Positions 11,850 to 22,320 of a stretch of DNA of 64,000 nucleotides are shown here, in pieces (position 1 is the first letter of the stretch; the number at the start of each line of letters is the position of its first letter). The translations under genes and the position numbers were made by a program. This DNA is from Sternotherus odoratus (taxonomy: Eukaryota > Chordata > Testudines > Kinosternidae). The notes beneath the pieces were generated by a model. It saw only the letters and a list, made by a program, of their open reading frames with translations. It was not told the origin of the DNA and searched no databases. The stretch lies in contig JAVMKO010000010.1 of assembly GCA_032164245.1 (NCBI GenBank), forward strand, positions 25,494,189-25,558,188, given 5' to 3'.

Positions 11850-13604
11850 TGGAGGTGGAAGCTGCACGATGTACATTATTATGGATGGGATACCTGAAAG
11901 AGGTTTCATTTTTTTTGACATGCCACCTGGAAGAGAAGTTCCAACGTTTGGATATGGATCTAGATACCATGGTTGAGTTCCAAAGGGGATTCGAGTGGCT
12001 AATGGAGGAAAGGAGAGAGGAGGCTAAAGGGGAACCTCAAGACTTACAAGTGCATGCCTGGATCAGAGAACTGTAAGGGTAGACTGCTGGATGAGGAAAG
12101 TGGCAGTGGAAGCATGTGATTATAAGAACAAGGCAGAAGGAAAAAAAAACAGGCTAGTAAAAGAGAAATAGAGCTGAGGAACAGGTTTGCTGAGTTGGAA
12201 AATGAAAGGGAGAGGCAGGCTGGGAGAACAAGGAAGAAGTCGAGCGCTACTATTCTACAAGAAGAGGGGAAGAGACCATGGAGATAACCAGAGTTCAGGG
12301 CCCCAAGAGGACAGAGGATGACTCGTAAAAGGTTGCAAGGGGGAACTCAAGACAAGACAGCTTGTAGCTAGAAAGTACAGAAGGAGGAATGCCGGAGAAA
12401 TGCTCCAGAAAGAGGCAGATCTATGTGACTAGCACTCTCTCTTAAGAAAAATGGACAGCCTGTCACCAGCACTGGGCTGATGACTGGGGCTGATCCCAAG
12501 CACAGATGAGTGTTTTGTCTGCTGGGAGCTAAGATAGAGGATGTGGACATGAGGCTGTAGAGGATCCTAATAGGAGCAGGATCCACTGATTGTCCTTCAC
12601 ATGAGAACAAATGGTACTGCTAGACTCCTGCTTGGAAACATCTAGGAAGACTATGCCAGGCTGGGGAAGATGCTTAAAGAAAGGGAGACTCAGGTGATCT
12701 TCACTGGAGTTGGTCCTGCTTTGAGAAGGGGGTTGGACTAGATGACCTCCTGAGATCTCTTCCAACTGTAATCTTCCATGATTGGGATTCCACTTATCTG
12801 CAGAGAAGGAGAATGAAGGTGAGACAAGATTATGATGATCAACAGATGGCTCAGGCGGTGATGCTATGAGGAGGGCTTTGGGATGCTCAACCACTGGGAG
12901 GCATTCACAGGAACGGTTCTCATGGCCTGGACTCCACCTGAGTAGAGAGGGAAAGAGACTTCTGGAATGGAGGCCAACCTGATTTCTTCTTTGAGAAGAT
13001 AACCCATTGTCTAGACAAAGGAAATACAGTAGATCTCATCTACCTGAACTTCAGTAAATCATTTGATACAGTTCCACATGGGAAATTATTAGTTAAGTTG
13101 GAGAAAATGGGGATTAATAGGAGAATCAAAAGGTGGGTAAGAAACTGGTTAAAGAGGAGACTCCAAGGAGTGAAGGGAAGTTACTAGCAGAGTTCCTCAG
13201 GAATCATTCTTGGGACACTCTTATTTAACATCTTAATTAGAGACCTTACCACAAAAAATAGGAGTGTGCTAAGACAATCTGGGAGGTATTAGCAATATGG
13301 AGGAGGACCAGAAGATCCTGTGGGAAGGTTTGGATGACCTTGAAAACTGGAGTAATACGAATGGCATGAAATTTAAAATTGGAAATCAGGCACTTACGGA
13401 CTAACAATAAGAATTTTTGTTATAAGCTGGGGACATACCAGTTGGAAGTGACAGAAGAGGAAAAAGCCCTGGGTCTTTTGGCTGATCACAGATAACTATG
13501 AGCCATCAATGTGATACAGCTGTAAAAAAAGCTAATATAATCCTAGGATGCATCAGGTAGTGTATTTCTGGCAGAGATAGTGAAGATTCATTACCATTAT
13601 ACAA
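11850..13604 (+). mobile_element. Old CR1 LINE, 5' and central part
   Basis: The plus strand carries decayed CR1 sequence. From about 11900 to 12950 it resembles ORF1. From 12960 it jumps to the reverse transcriptase, with LIYLNFSKSFDTVPHGKLL and then LLFNILIRDL, so the endonuclease part is missing by internal deletion. Many stops and frameshifts show it is inactive. The same element resumes at 14285, 16826 and 17720, after later insertions by an unknown sequence, a DIRS element and a hAT element. The 5' boundary is approximate. Confidence 0.75.
12717..12790 (+). mobile_element. Short CR1 3'-end insertion inside the older CR1
   Basis: The text GGGTTGGACTAGATGACCTC followed by TTCCAACTGTAATCTTCCATG is the bird/reptile CR1 3' untranslated end, with a degenerate terminal octamer. 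It lies within ORF1-like sequence of the larger CR1. That implies a heavily 5'-truncated secondary insertion of about 70 bp. Confidence 0.65.
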
Positions 13605-14284
13605 TGAGGATGGCAGCATTTACCAGAGGTAGTTTCTACCAGGTAAATCATGCCTTTAAAACACAACAGGAAAAAACAATTAGTCCCAATTTAAAAGTAT
13701 TTTCTGTTTTTAAAATTGTTTCATTAATGCACACCACATTGCACTTAGTTTTAATTACATATTCAAGTGTTAGTTACATCAGACAAGAGATTCATAGATT
13801 AAGCTTGGGTTGTGCAAATACAAAGTAAAACTACAGTGGGAGTAATACTAAATATATACTTATAATACTAAACATTAGAATGTTTGTGTACATTTGGTTT
13901 GGTATTTTCTCAAGGAAGTTATAAATGTCATTACTCATATTTCAGTTTTCAATATTATATAAAGAAACTTCAAAAACATTTGATTGTATGAAAACAACAA
14001 TATGCAAAGGTGTAGGCTTGGAACATTAAGCAATCAGAAGCATGCTAAATTGCCAACTATCAGTCCAGATCAATTTGATCATGTGCTATTCTGTAGCTGA
14101 AGACCAATTCTGATGTTGTGGATTGACCAAGCCTATTCCTCAGTTTTGAACAGATGTATCCAAAGTTTGTAAAGATTTGTTCTATGCTTGCTGAACTTGC
14201 TGGATGCTCATGCAATTATTTTTCCCAGTTTAAACTGGTATTTACCAGCACCCTGTCCTAAACTAGTTTTTCCCAGGAAATTGC
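13605..14284. mobile_element. Unclassified 0.7-kb insertion within CR1
   Basis: The CR1 frame breaks at ATTACCATTATACAA near 13604 and resumes at AACTCTGTTATACAAG near 14290, so about 680 bp of AT-rich sequence was inserted. A similar short stretch containing TTATACAA occurs on both sides and may be a remnant duplication. Near the right end there is a block with TTTCCCAGTTTAAACTGG and CTAGTTTTTCCCAGG that looks repeat-derived. I cannot assign it to a family. Confidence 0.45.
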
Positions 14285-14696
14285 CAACTCTGTTATACAA
14301 GACACTGCTGAGATCTCATCTGGAATACTGCGTGCAACTCTGGCCTCCCAGGTTTAAGGAAGATTAATTCCAACTGGAAAGAGGTGCAGAGAAAGGTTAC
14401 TAAGATGGTGAGAGAAACAGAGAACCTATCTTACCAGAGGATATTCAGGAGCTTTGCTTATTCAGCCTAATAAAGGGAAGTCTGAGAGGAAATACAACTG
14501 CTCTCTATAAATACATCAGAGGGATAAACAGCAGAGAGGCAGAGGAATTATTTAAGTTAAGGGCCAAGGCTGGCACAAGAACCAATGGATATAAATAGAT
14601 CATCAATAAGTTTAGGCTTGAAATTAGACAAAAGTTTCTAACTATGAGAGGAGTAAAGTTCTGGAAAAGCCTTCCAAAGGGAAGAGTGAGAACAAA
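14285..14696 (+). mobile_element. Old CR1 LINE continued (reverse transcriptase C-terminal part)
   Basis: Translation resumes as CR1 ORF2: LRSHLEYCVQLWPP, then a segment ending near FWKSLPKG. It is collinear with 11850-13604. It stops at an A-rich run near 14697, where a DIRS element begins. Confidence 0.8.
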
Positions 14697-14703
14697 AAAA
14701 AGA

Positions 14704-15060
14704 CCGTTACCTACCTTATAACTGTTGTTCTTCGAGATGTATTGTTCACGTCCATTCCATATTAGGTGTATGCACGTCGCATGCATGAACGTCGGAAACA
14801 TTTTCCCTCAGCAGCTCCTGTCTGACCGACAGGGGAGCCCCCTAGAGTAGCACCCTTGTGGCAGTGCATATATTACCTTGCTGGCCTGATCCCCCTTCGG
14901 TTCCTTCTTTCCATTGACTCCGGCAGAGGGGAAGGAGGGTGGGTCTTGTAATGGACGTGAGCAACACATTTTGAAAAACAACAGTTACAAAGTAGGTAAC
15001 CGTTTTTTCTTCTTCGAGTGATTGTTCATGTCCATTCCAAATTAGGTGATTTCCAAACTT
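14704..15060. repeat. Inverted and direct repeats at the 3' end of the DIRS element
   Basis: The block at about 14704-14757 (TTACCTACCTTATAACTGTT, TTCTTCGAGATG) is found inverted at about 14952-15000 (AACAACAGTTACAAAGTAGG). A second direct copy of TTCTTCGAGTGATTGTTCAT and TCCATTCCAAATTAGGTG follows at 15012-15050. Such split inverted and complementary terminal repeats are characteristic of DIRS elements. Confidence 0.7.
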
Positions 15061-15184
15061 ACCATAGGAGGAGGGTAGGAGTCATGGAATGATGGATTGA
15101 AGAATGCCCTGCAAACCACTGCATCGTCTTTGGTCTGCTGGTTGATGGCCCTTAAATATGTGCACTGAGGACCAGGTCGCTGCT

Positions 15185-15808
15185 CTACAGATGTTCTGGA
15201 TCAGGACCTGGGCCAGGAACACCGTCGAAGAAGCGAGCGCTCGGGTGGAATGTGCCATGATCGCCAGGGCCAGAACCTTGGCAAACTAGTAGCAGGCACG
15301 AATGCAGTCTGCGCTGAGACTGGAGACCCTTCATCCTGTTCGCTATGGCAATAGCGATAAAGAACTGCGTTGACTTCCGGAAAGGTTTAGTCGACTCCAA
15401 GTAGAATGCCAAAGCCCTATGGACATCCAGAGAGTTCAGACTACGGTGGCTTGGATCTGTGTGAGGTTTCGGATAGAACACTGGCAAACAAATGTCCTGA
15501 CCCATATGGAATTGCGAGAGCACCTTAGGAAGAAACTTAGTGTGCGGCCTGAGTTGCACCTTGTCCTTACGAAAGACTATACAAGGCAGGTTGGAGGTGA
15601 GGGCCCTCAGCTCAGATACCCCACTCGCTGAAGTAGTGGCCACCAGGAACGCTGCTTTCCAGGAGAGGTGAAGCAGAGAGCAAGAGGTGAGGGGCTCAAA
15701 CGGAGGGCTCATGAACTTAGAGAGGACCAGTTTTAAATTCCAGGGTGGAACCAGAGGTCGAGAGTGAGGGAACACCCTGTCCAAACCTTTGAGGAAGCGC
15801 CCCACCAT
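15185..15808 (-). pseudogene. DIRS tyrosine recombinase fragment (C-terminal part)
   Basis: The 207-codon minus-strand frame contains RFLKGL, PPWNLKLVLSKFMSPPFEPL and SWKAAFLVATTSASGVSELR, typical of DIRS tyrosine recombinases. The family usually has a basic residue just before VSEL; here it is G, which suggests loss of a catalytic arginine. The frame loses similarity near its end. It continues the recombinase start found at 15863-16102 after a frame break. It is presumed inactive. Confidence 0.75.
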
Positions 15809-15862
15809 GGGGTTGGAAAATACAGAGCGATCAGAAACCCCACAGTGGGTCTGAGATGGTCG

Positions 15863-16102
15863 TCAGGTGCACCTTGATCGAAGAAGGAGAGAGACCCTGC
15901 TCTTTAGGTGCAGGAGGTATTCCAGGATGAGTGGGACAGAGGCCTGCAGCGGGTGCATCTGCTTGGGCTCGCACCAGCAGGAGAACCTTTTCCACTTAGC
16001 TAAGTAGGTTGCGCTGGTTGAAGGCTTCCTTCTACCAAGGAGAATCTGTTTCACTGGAAGAGAGCACTGGCTCTCCATAGGATTCAGCCACAGAGCTTCC
16101 AT
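15863..16102 (-). pseudogene. DIRS tyrosine recombinase fragment (N-terminal part)
   Basis: The frame reads VKQILLGRRKPSTSATYLAK, then WKRFSCWC and PLILEYLLHL, which matches the start of the DIRS recombinase: a core-binding helix region followed by a short linker. The catalytic part lies downstream in another frame at 15185-15808. The reverse transcriptase that normally precedes it is absent. Confidence 0.7.
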
Positions 16103-16160
16103 GCCATGAGATGCAGGGATTGCAGGTCTGGTTGGAGTAGGCGCCCGCGGTCCTGCGTGA

Positions 16161-16529
16161 TCAGATAGTGGTGAAGATCAAGACCGCGTCGGCAACAGAG
16201 CCCGCTTGGCCGTGCCGTCTGGTTGGTGCCATGGAGGTCGACCACACTGAAGACACCGGTGACGATGCCAGGTGGTCCGAGGCCAATGCCTGTAACGCGG
16301 CCTCCATGAGCAGCTGCTTGAAGAAAAAGTCCCTTTCTTTCTTAGTTCTGGGCTTAAAAGCCTTGCAGATCTTGCAGTGCTCAATCTGGTGCGATTCTCC
16401 CAAACAACGGAGGCAGGAATCGTGGTGATCGCTAATCAACATGGGCTTGCAGCATGTGGCGCAAGCTTTAAACCCCTGGGCTTGCGGCATGCCCCGCAGT
16501 CCGAGGCTGCTGCTGGAAGTTCCAGACAT
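16161..16529 (-). pseudogene. DIRS gag-like fragment
   Basis: The 122-codon frame starts MSGTSSSSLGLRGMPQ and has a Cys/His cluster, ACATCCKPMLISDHHDSCLR then CLGESHQIEHCKICK, followed by RTKKERDFFFKQLLMEAAL. This layout is typical of the DIRS gag N-terminus. The related fragment at 58259-58697 encodes GFKACKACGRPMPISD at the same place. The frame is cut off where the internal deletion joins the recombinase. Confidence 0.75.
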
Positions 16530-16825
16530 CTCTGAACAAAGGAATTACTTAACTACTGTACTGATAACTACTCTAACACTATGCTAAGGGATCACTCGCT
16601 AAGCGAGAGACCAAGAGCTGCTCCAACTTGTCAGGGATGTCAAGAAGGAACTGAAGGGGGGGCCTGTAGGGTAATATATGCACCGCCGCAAGGACGCCAC
16701 TCTAGGGGGGGCTCCCCTGCCGGCCCGACAGGAGCCACTGAGGGAAAAAATTTCTGATGTTCATGCACACGACACGTGTACACCTAATTTTAAATTGATA
16801 TGAACAATCACTTGAAAAAGAAAGT

Positions 16826-17266
16826 TAACTTGTTTCAACTTGCTAAGTTTATGGAGGGAACATGGACTATATGCACAGCTATTAGCAAATATCTCCAACA
16901 GCCGGTAATGGGACACTAGATGGGGAAGGCTCTGACTCACTACAAAGTATTCTTTGCCAGGAGTCTGGCTGGTGGGTCTTGCCCACTTGCTCAGGGTCTA
17001 ACTACTGCCATATTTGGGGTCAGGAAGGAATTTCCCCCCCAGGTCACACTGGCAGAGGCCCTGGGGTTTTTTGTTTGTTTGGGTTTTTTTTGCCTTCCTC
17101 TTCAGCACTGAAATATGGGTCACTTGCTGATCTGAAGTAAAATAAATGGCGGATTATTAAAAATCAACATTTGAGGATTTCAGTAATTCAGACAGATTAT
17201 GGGGAAATTACAGGAGTGGACAGGTGAAGTTCTGTGGCCTGTAGGGTGAAGGAGGTCAGACTAGAT
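16826..17266 (+). mobile_element. Old CR1 LINE continued (ORF2 end and 3' UTR)
   Basis: After the DIRS element the CR1 frame resumes with NLFQLAKFMEGTWTICTAIS. The 3' UTR follows, with GGGACACTAGATGGGGAAGG, TGGCTGGTGGGTCTTGCCCA and TTTGGGGTCAGGAAGGAATT, which are hallmarks of reptile CR1 tails. It is cut at GACTAGAT by a hAT insertion. Confidence 0.85.
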
Positions 17267-17719
17267 CATGGGTGGACAAAACTACGGCTCTGGGGCCACA
17301 TATGGCCCGCCGGCCATTTTTATGCGGCCCGCAAGCTCAGGCCGGGAGCGCGGTGCCACTGGCCCCACACTCCCGGCCTGGGGTTCCGGGCCAAGTGTGG
17401 CAAGCCGCGCAACCCTTCGCTCCCGAGCAGTCAGGGAACAGAGAGCAGGGGGACTAGATAGGAGGTGGGATTCTGGGGGGGGGGCGGGGGGGGAGGAAGA
17501 ATTAGAGTGGGGGGTCTCCGGAGGGGGCAATCAAGGGACAAGGAGTGGGGGTGGGTGGGGTTAGTTGGGTCCAGGGTTCTGAGGGGGGCAGCCAGGGGGT
17601 GGGAGTTGTATAGGGGGCGGGGCCAGGCTGTTTGGGGAGGCACAGCCTTCCCTACCCAGCCCTCCACTGAACTTTGAACTCCAGTGTGGCCCTCAGGCCA
17701 AAATGTTTGCCAATCCCTG
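17267..17719. mobile_element. hAT element, family A, copy 2 (inverted orientation)
   Basis: The copy starts CATGGGTGGACAAAAC and ends TGTTTGCCAATCCCTG. Flanking 8-mers are GACTAGAT and GAGTAGAT, seven of eight matching, a hAT target duplication. Internal sequence (GGAGGCACAGCCTTCCCTAC) is the inverse of the left part of copies 1 and 3, so this copy points the other way. It is inserted into the CR1 3' UTR. No transposase is encoded. Confidence 0.88.
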
Positions 17720-17770
17720 GAGTAGATGGTCATGGTGGCCCCTTCTGGTCTTAAAGTGTGTGAGAATTTT
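17720..17770 (+). mobile_element. CR1 LINE, terminal 3' piece
   Basis: GATGGTCATGGTGGCCCCTT and CTGGTCTTAAAGTGTG continue the CR1 3' end interrupted by the hAT element. This completes an element whose pieces extend back to about 11850. Confidence 0.8.
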
Positions 17771-18285
17771 AAGCACCAAGTCAATGAGACTTACTCTGAT
17801 CGGAATTACATGGCACAATGCAAGTTGTCATCACTAGCTGGCAGCTGCTACTTAGCCTGGTGAATATGAATCTGTACTAGCAACAGTGGCCAAAAATAAT
17901 GCAACCTGGGAGGAACCTTCATGGGGTTACAGGGAAGACAGAGTGCATCCACTTGATTCATCTCCTTATCTGCCACCTCTTCCCTTCAGTCCACCACTCC
18001 TTCCACTTGCATGGATACTGGACTCCAAATGAAAGGCTTCCATACAGTTCGTAGGATGGATAGGGCTGTGGATACAGCTGAGTTTCCTTCACATTGGTAA
18101 GTGTGGAGGTCCATGTGATCCTCTCTAGGAGATGTGTGGCATGGTCTGGCTCTATTTAGTCTTTGTGAAATACTTTTGCAGTTTCTTCCTCCTTACATAA
18201 TCTTCACACACTTGCATGCTCAAAGGAAAGGCCTGGAATGTCTGAGTCTATTTTACACCAGTAAAACATTAATTATTTTTATTAC
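17771..18285. other. APBA2 intron, nothing recognised
   Basis: Unique-looking sequence between the CR1 tail and the repeat that carries the minisatellite. No exon or RNA gene seen. Confidence 0.4.
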
Positions 18286-18287
18286 AT

Positions 18288-18958
18288 ACTAGCACAAATA
18301 CCCGGCGTTGCTCGGGTCCATTGGAGGGGGGAAAGAGCTGAGCAAGTGCGGGGTCCGTTGGAGGGGGGAGAGAGCTGAGCGAGTGTGGGGGGGGCCGTTG
18401 GAGGGGGGGAGGGGGGAAAGAGCTGAGCAAGTGGGGGTGCTGTTGAAGAGGGGAGGGGGGAGAGAGCTGAGCGAGTGCGGGGTCCATTGGAGGGGGGAGA
18501 GAGCTGAGCGAGTGTGAGGTCCATTGAGGGGGGAGAGAGCTGAGCGAGTGGGGGACCGTTGAAGGGGGGAGGGGGGAGAGAGCTGAAAGTGCGGGGGCCA
18601 TTGGGGCGGGAGGGGGGTGAGAGCTGAGCGAGTGCAGGGTCCGTTGGAGGGGGAGGGGGGAGAGAGCTGAGCGAGTGCAGGGTCCGTTGGAGGGGGGTAT
18701 TATTACATCATAACTATGTCCTAGAGAACAGCAGGTGTTAACCTGCTGCACATCTGATGTTAATGGGCTTTAAAGAATTTTACCCCTATGGGGCATCAGA
18801 GGTGAGATTTGAAAAATTTTCGATTCTTACCCTGATTAGGACTCTAAAGCCTATAACTGTACCAAATTTCAAGTCTCTAGCTCAAACGATGTGGAAGGAG
18901 TAAGAGAACGTACATACACACATGCATACACCATTTGACTTTTATATATATAGATATA
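18288..18958 (+). mobile_element. Unclassified interspersed repeat carrying a minisatellite
   Basis: The left side has AGCACAAATACCCGGCGTTG followed by CTCGGG. The right side has TTTCAAGTCTCTAGCTCAAA and ends in a TATATATAGATA tail. Both ends resemble a dispersed vertebrate repeat, but I cannot place its class. The G-rich minisatellite at 18315-18699 lies inside. Boundaries are approximate. Confidence 0.45.
18315..18699 (+). repeat. G-rich minisatellite, 35-45 bp unit, about 9.5 copies
   Basis: The unit is close to GGTCCGTTGGAGGGGGGAG plus AGAGCTGAGCGAGTGCGG. Variation comes mainly from an optional GGAGGGGGG insertion and from CCATTGG versus CCGTTGG. The copies are diverged from each other, so it is not a fresh expansion. 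Several G4-G6 runs per unit lie on the plus strand. Confidence 0.9.
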
Positions 18959-19058
18959 AGTGTCTGTCTTTGCAAAGTGCCCTGCAAATGACACAATCTC
19001 AACCCTGTGGGCTCACACTTTACAAACATGGATGTATACAGATTTAAGCGTTGGGTAC

Positions 19059-19271
19059 CTTTATAATCCCTTGGCATGTTGCAAGAGGAAGACCAACTAA
19101 ACTGGTTCCATTAATAGACATAATCTGGTCTCCAATGCTTAGTTTCCCTGAACGAGCTGCAGGGCCTCCATTCATCATGTTAGCCAGGATAACTGTGGGT
19201 AGGATGGATCCCCAGCCTGATTCCACAATCACCACCCCGAGAATTTCTCCCTTCTGCTTTTCTAGCTGCAG
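19059..19271 (-). CDS. APBA2: APBA2 exon: PDZ1 domain
   Basis: The exon is 213 bp and encodes 71 residues, phase 0 at both ends. It begins [19 protein letters not shown] and ends TCQGIIK. This is most of PDZ1: the peptide-binding loop region EILGVV, the strand containing [18 protein letters not shown], and the helix at [13 protein letters not shown]1 of Mint proteins binds C-termini of synaptic partners and also packs against PDZ2. Acceptor ATTGCAG, donor GTACCC. An alternative acceptor six bases downstream (CTGCAG) exists but would remove LQ; the family has LQL here, so I chose the longer form. Confidence 0.97.
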
Positions 19272-20199
19272 CTGCAATGAAAATGTATACAAATCACAGT
19301 TTTGTTTTAGTTATATTTCCTCTGAATTTCAAACACTACTATTTCAGTGGTTAATTAATTAAAATTAACCATTTACAAAGAAAACTATATCACTTTCCTA
19401 TTAGCCGTGAGAAGCTACTTAAAAAGAGAGAGTTGATTTAATTTTTTTTTAAATGAGTACCTGTCATATATGCCAGTTTCTAATACCTGTTAAACACGAT
19501 GCTCTGATTTTTTTCCTTTAAAATAATTTGTATAGAGTATCGTCAGCTCCCCTGTTGTAATTCATACAGGTCTTTATAACAAGGGAGAAACTAAAAAACT
19601 ACTGACTCTACAGGGGAAATAGGGGAACTGACTATACATAATGTGCTTCATTAAATGACTAGAAATTATTTTCCTCGGTGGAAATGGGAGCAGTGGGCAG
19701 CAGGAAGGGTGGCCAGTTGGCCACTATTAATTACTCTGAAGCATGCTTAAGCTCAGAGAAGTGATTATAAAACTGGCATCTTGGTGTTACAGATATTTCT
19801 ATCCAATCAGTTCTGACTACAAGAAAAAAACAAGATTTTCTAATTAAGTTTGTTTTCCTTTGTGTGAACAATTTGAAATATTTTCCAGTTGCTACATGTA
19901 CATAAACAATACCTTATCATGTCCAATGACTGTACACATATAAACCACACATCCATTTCTTTACCTTTGCTATCTGTAACTCTATAAATGACAATTTATG
20001 TATACCTGGACTGGTTTTCAGTTGAATATGGATTTTCACTTTCACTTCCAGTCACCATGATTCACCAAGAAATGACTGCATTTCCTATGTATAGGTCCAA
20101 AATCTGCTTCCCTTATTTAGGTAAACCCCCCAGTGAAATCACATAACCCATCACTTGGAAATAACACTTAGCATGTAGCGCTTTTCATCTTCAGTGTTT
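19272..20199. other. APBA2 intron, nothing recognised
   Basis: AT-rich intron sequence. No exon, RNA gene or clear repeat seen. Confidence 0.4.
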
Positions 20200-20395
20200 T
20201 ATAAACCTCAATTAATTCATCCTCCCAATACTCCAGTGGGGCAGGGCAGTGCTACTACACCTATTATTTCATAGATGAGTAAACTGTAACAGAAAGATTA
20301 AGTGATTTGCCCAAGGTCACAAAATGGGACCATTTTAAAATGCAAAAATTGTGCTTTCTGCACTCAGACCATTAGAACACTGCCCAAATATTCAT
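20200..20395 (-). mobile_element. MIR-like SINE (old)
   Basis: The text TAAACTGTAACAGAAAGATTAAGTGATTT with GCCCAAGGTCACAAAATGGG and CAGACCATTAGAACACTGCC reads as the reverse complement of the MIR core and its tRNA-related half. It is diverged and its limits are approximate. Confidence 0.65.
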
Positions 20396-20589
20396 CACAC
20401 TGAAACCCAGGAGAGTATTGTCATTACTTCAATGGGAACAGGATTTGGCCTCATGTGCCTCATTCTGTTTTTGAGGTGCTTAGAGACCTTCCTGGATGAA
20501 TGGTAAAATATGAACTGTACACTATTATTAACAATGTAACTGACGTGCCATGCTAAACCTGGTATTGACTTAAGGGAAGTTCTCTCCAC

Positions 20590-20932
20590 CAGGGCCGGCA
20601 CAAGCACTAGGCGACCTAGACTGTTTCCTAGGGCGGCAGGATTTACGGGGCAGCTTTTTGCCGCCCTCGGCTGCATTTTGGCAGCAACTCCTCCAGCGAA
20701 CAATGGAGGGCCGGCCGGGGCAGCAGTCAGCAGTCAGGCATCCTTTGGCGGCATTTCTATGGGAGGTCCGCCTGTCCAGCTGTTTTGGCAGCATTTTGGC
20801 GGCGGGTAGCTGAAGACACGGGACCAACAGACCTCCCACAGAAATGCCGCTGAAACCGTGGGACCAGTGGATGTCCTGCAGGTGTGCCGCCAAAGGCTGC
20901 CTAGGGTGGCAAAAAAGCTGGTGCTGCCCCTG
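20590..20932. mobile_element. hAT MITE, family B-like, 343 bp
   Basis: The left end is CAGGGCCGGCACAAGC and the right end GTGCTGCCCCTG, imperfect inverted repeats. Both sides carry the identical 8-mer CTCTCCAC, a perfect hAT target duplication. The left end matches that of the nested element at 7621-8856 for its first ten bases. It encodes no transposase. Confidence 0.92.
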
Positions 20933-21357
20933 CTCTCCACTACATATACACATACATATACACATACATTCTTAGTGCCAAACAGCAGATATAAAATCTA
21001 TTAAAATGTAAATTTTTAAGATCGTTAAAACCTGACTACCAACTCCCTTATTATATTAACACCTCATTATACCATTCACGTAATTGACACCTGAAGCATG
21101 GTGTAAAGGTATTATTGTTTCCCATTTATATGAAATGTAAATGTAATTATGATGATGATGATGGAGGCAGAAGGGCCTTGAAAGTAAAGTGGGTAGGAAA
21201 AATAAAAAGCTCCTAAAGCTGAATACTAATAAAATCATTTATTTCTCATGTAAATGTATTCTTAAAATGCCAATTGAGTGCTCACTGTGTACATCAATAT
21301 TAAAAATAAGAAAACTGGATTAACAATATGAAATAAAAACTAAAAACAAGAATTTAC

Positions 21358-21537
21358 CTCCTTGCAGTTCTCTGAATTGGAGAAGTGTATAAGATCATCA
21401 TTATACATCTCCTGGGTATTGATTATGTCACTATATTCTTTCTGACTGAGATCCTCTGGATTAATTCCATTGGCTCTCAGAAACTCCTGGTAAGCCACGC
21501 TGAAAGCCTGACCAATTGATTGAGCTATCAGCTGTGC
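21358..21537 (-). CDS. APBA2: APBA2 exon: end of PTB and PTB-PDZ linker
   Basis: The 180-bp exon encodes 60 residues, phase 0 to phase 0. [20 protein letters not shown] is the long C-terminal helix of the PTB fold. [19 protein letters not shown] and the acidic stretch to NSENCKE form the linker to PDZ1; in Mint proteins the segment after the PTB is reported to fold back and regulate peptide binding. Acceptor TTTTACAG and donor GTAAAT. The sequence is strongly conserved with mammals as I recall it. Confidence 0.97.
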
Positions 21538-21654
21538 CTGTAAAATAAAATAAGATGCAGCTGAAAAGGAGGACCACCACTCAGTAGCAATGAACAGAGC
21601 TAGCTTGCTTATAAAATTCACCCCAAATGATACAGAATGCAACAATAATATAAA

Positions 21655-22320
21655 TCTCTTTTGGAAATGCAATACGGCAAACTCTTGACATTTCTGATCA
21701 CCCCAACTAAAAAAAGGCATCTTAGAACTGGAAAAGGTAAGAGAAGGGCAACAAAAATCATTAAGGGTATGGACCACCTTCCGTATGACAACAGATTAAG
21801 AAGGCTGGGGTCTTTTCAGGTTGGGAAAGAGATGACTAAAGGAATATGATGGAGGTCTATAAACTCACAACTCGTGTGGAGAAAATGAATAAGCAAGTGT
21901 TTTCTACTCCTTCGGATAACACAAGAACTAGAGGTCATGCGATGGAATTAGTAGGCAGCAGGTTTAAAACAAATAAAAGAAAGCACTTCTTCACACAAGG
22001 TACAATCAACTTGTGGAATTCATTTTCAGTAGATACTGTGAAGGCCAAAATGATAACAAAGTTCAAAAAAGGATTAAATTAATGGAGGATAGGTTCTTCA
22101 ATAGCTATTATCCAAGAGGGTCAGGGATGCAACCCCAGGTTCTGGCTGTCCCTAGTCTCTGACTGCCAGAAGCTGGGAGTGGACGGTAAGGGATGGCTCT
22201 CTTGATTGCCTGTTCTGTTCATTCCCTCTGAAGTACCTGGCATTGGTCACTATCAGAAGACAGGATACTGGGCTAGATGGACCATTGGTCTGATTCACAT
22301 GGCCATTCTTATGACCTCCT
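21655..22320 (+). mobile_element. CR1 LINE, 3' fragment (ORF2 end and 3' UTR)
   Basis: Plus-strand translation shows [30 protein letters not shown], then [20 protein letters not shown] and [13 protein letters not shown], the C-terminus of CR1 ORF2 with few disruptions. The 3' UTR follows, with ACTGGGCTAGATGGACCATT and CCATTCTTATG at the end. It is the same 3' UTR subfamily as the younger copy at 54712-57444 but in the opposite orientation. Confidence 0.88.

Larger units (their letters stand above)
14702..16825 (-). mobile_element. DIRS-type retroelement, internally deleted, inserted in CR1
   Basis: The ends are inverted relative to each other. The left side has TTCTTCGAGATGTATTGTTC and TCCATTCCATATTAGGTG; the right side has the inverse arrangement around CACCTAATTTTAAATTG and GAACAATCACTTGAAAAAG. 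A shared block (CGACAGGGGAGCCCCCTAGAG on the left) also recurs inverted near 16705. Between the ends lie, on the minus strand, a gag-like frame and a tyrosine-recombinase-like frame. No reverse transcriptase/RNase H remains between them, so the middle is deleted. CR1 sequence on the two sides joins cleanly through the A-rich site, showing insertion into that CR1. Confidence 0.8.
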
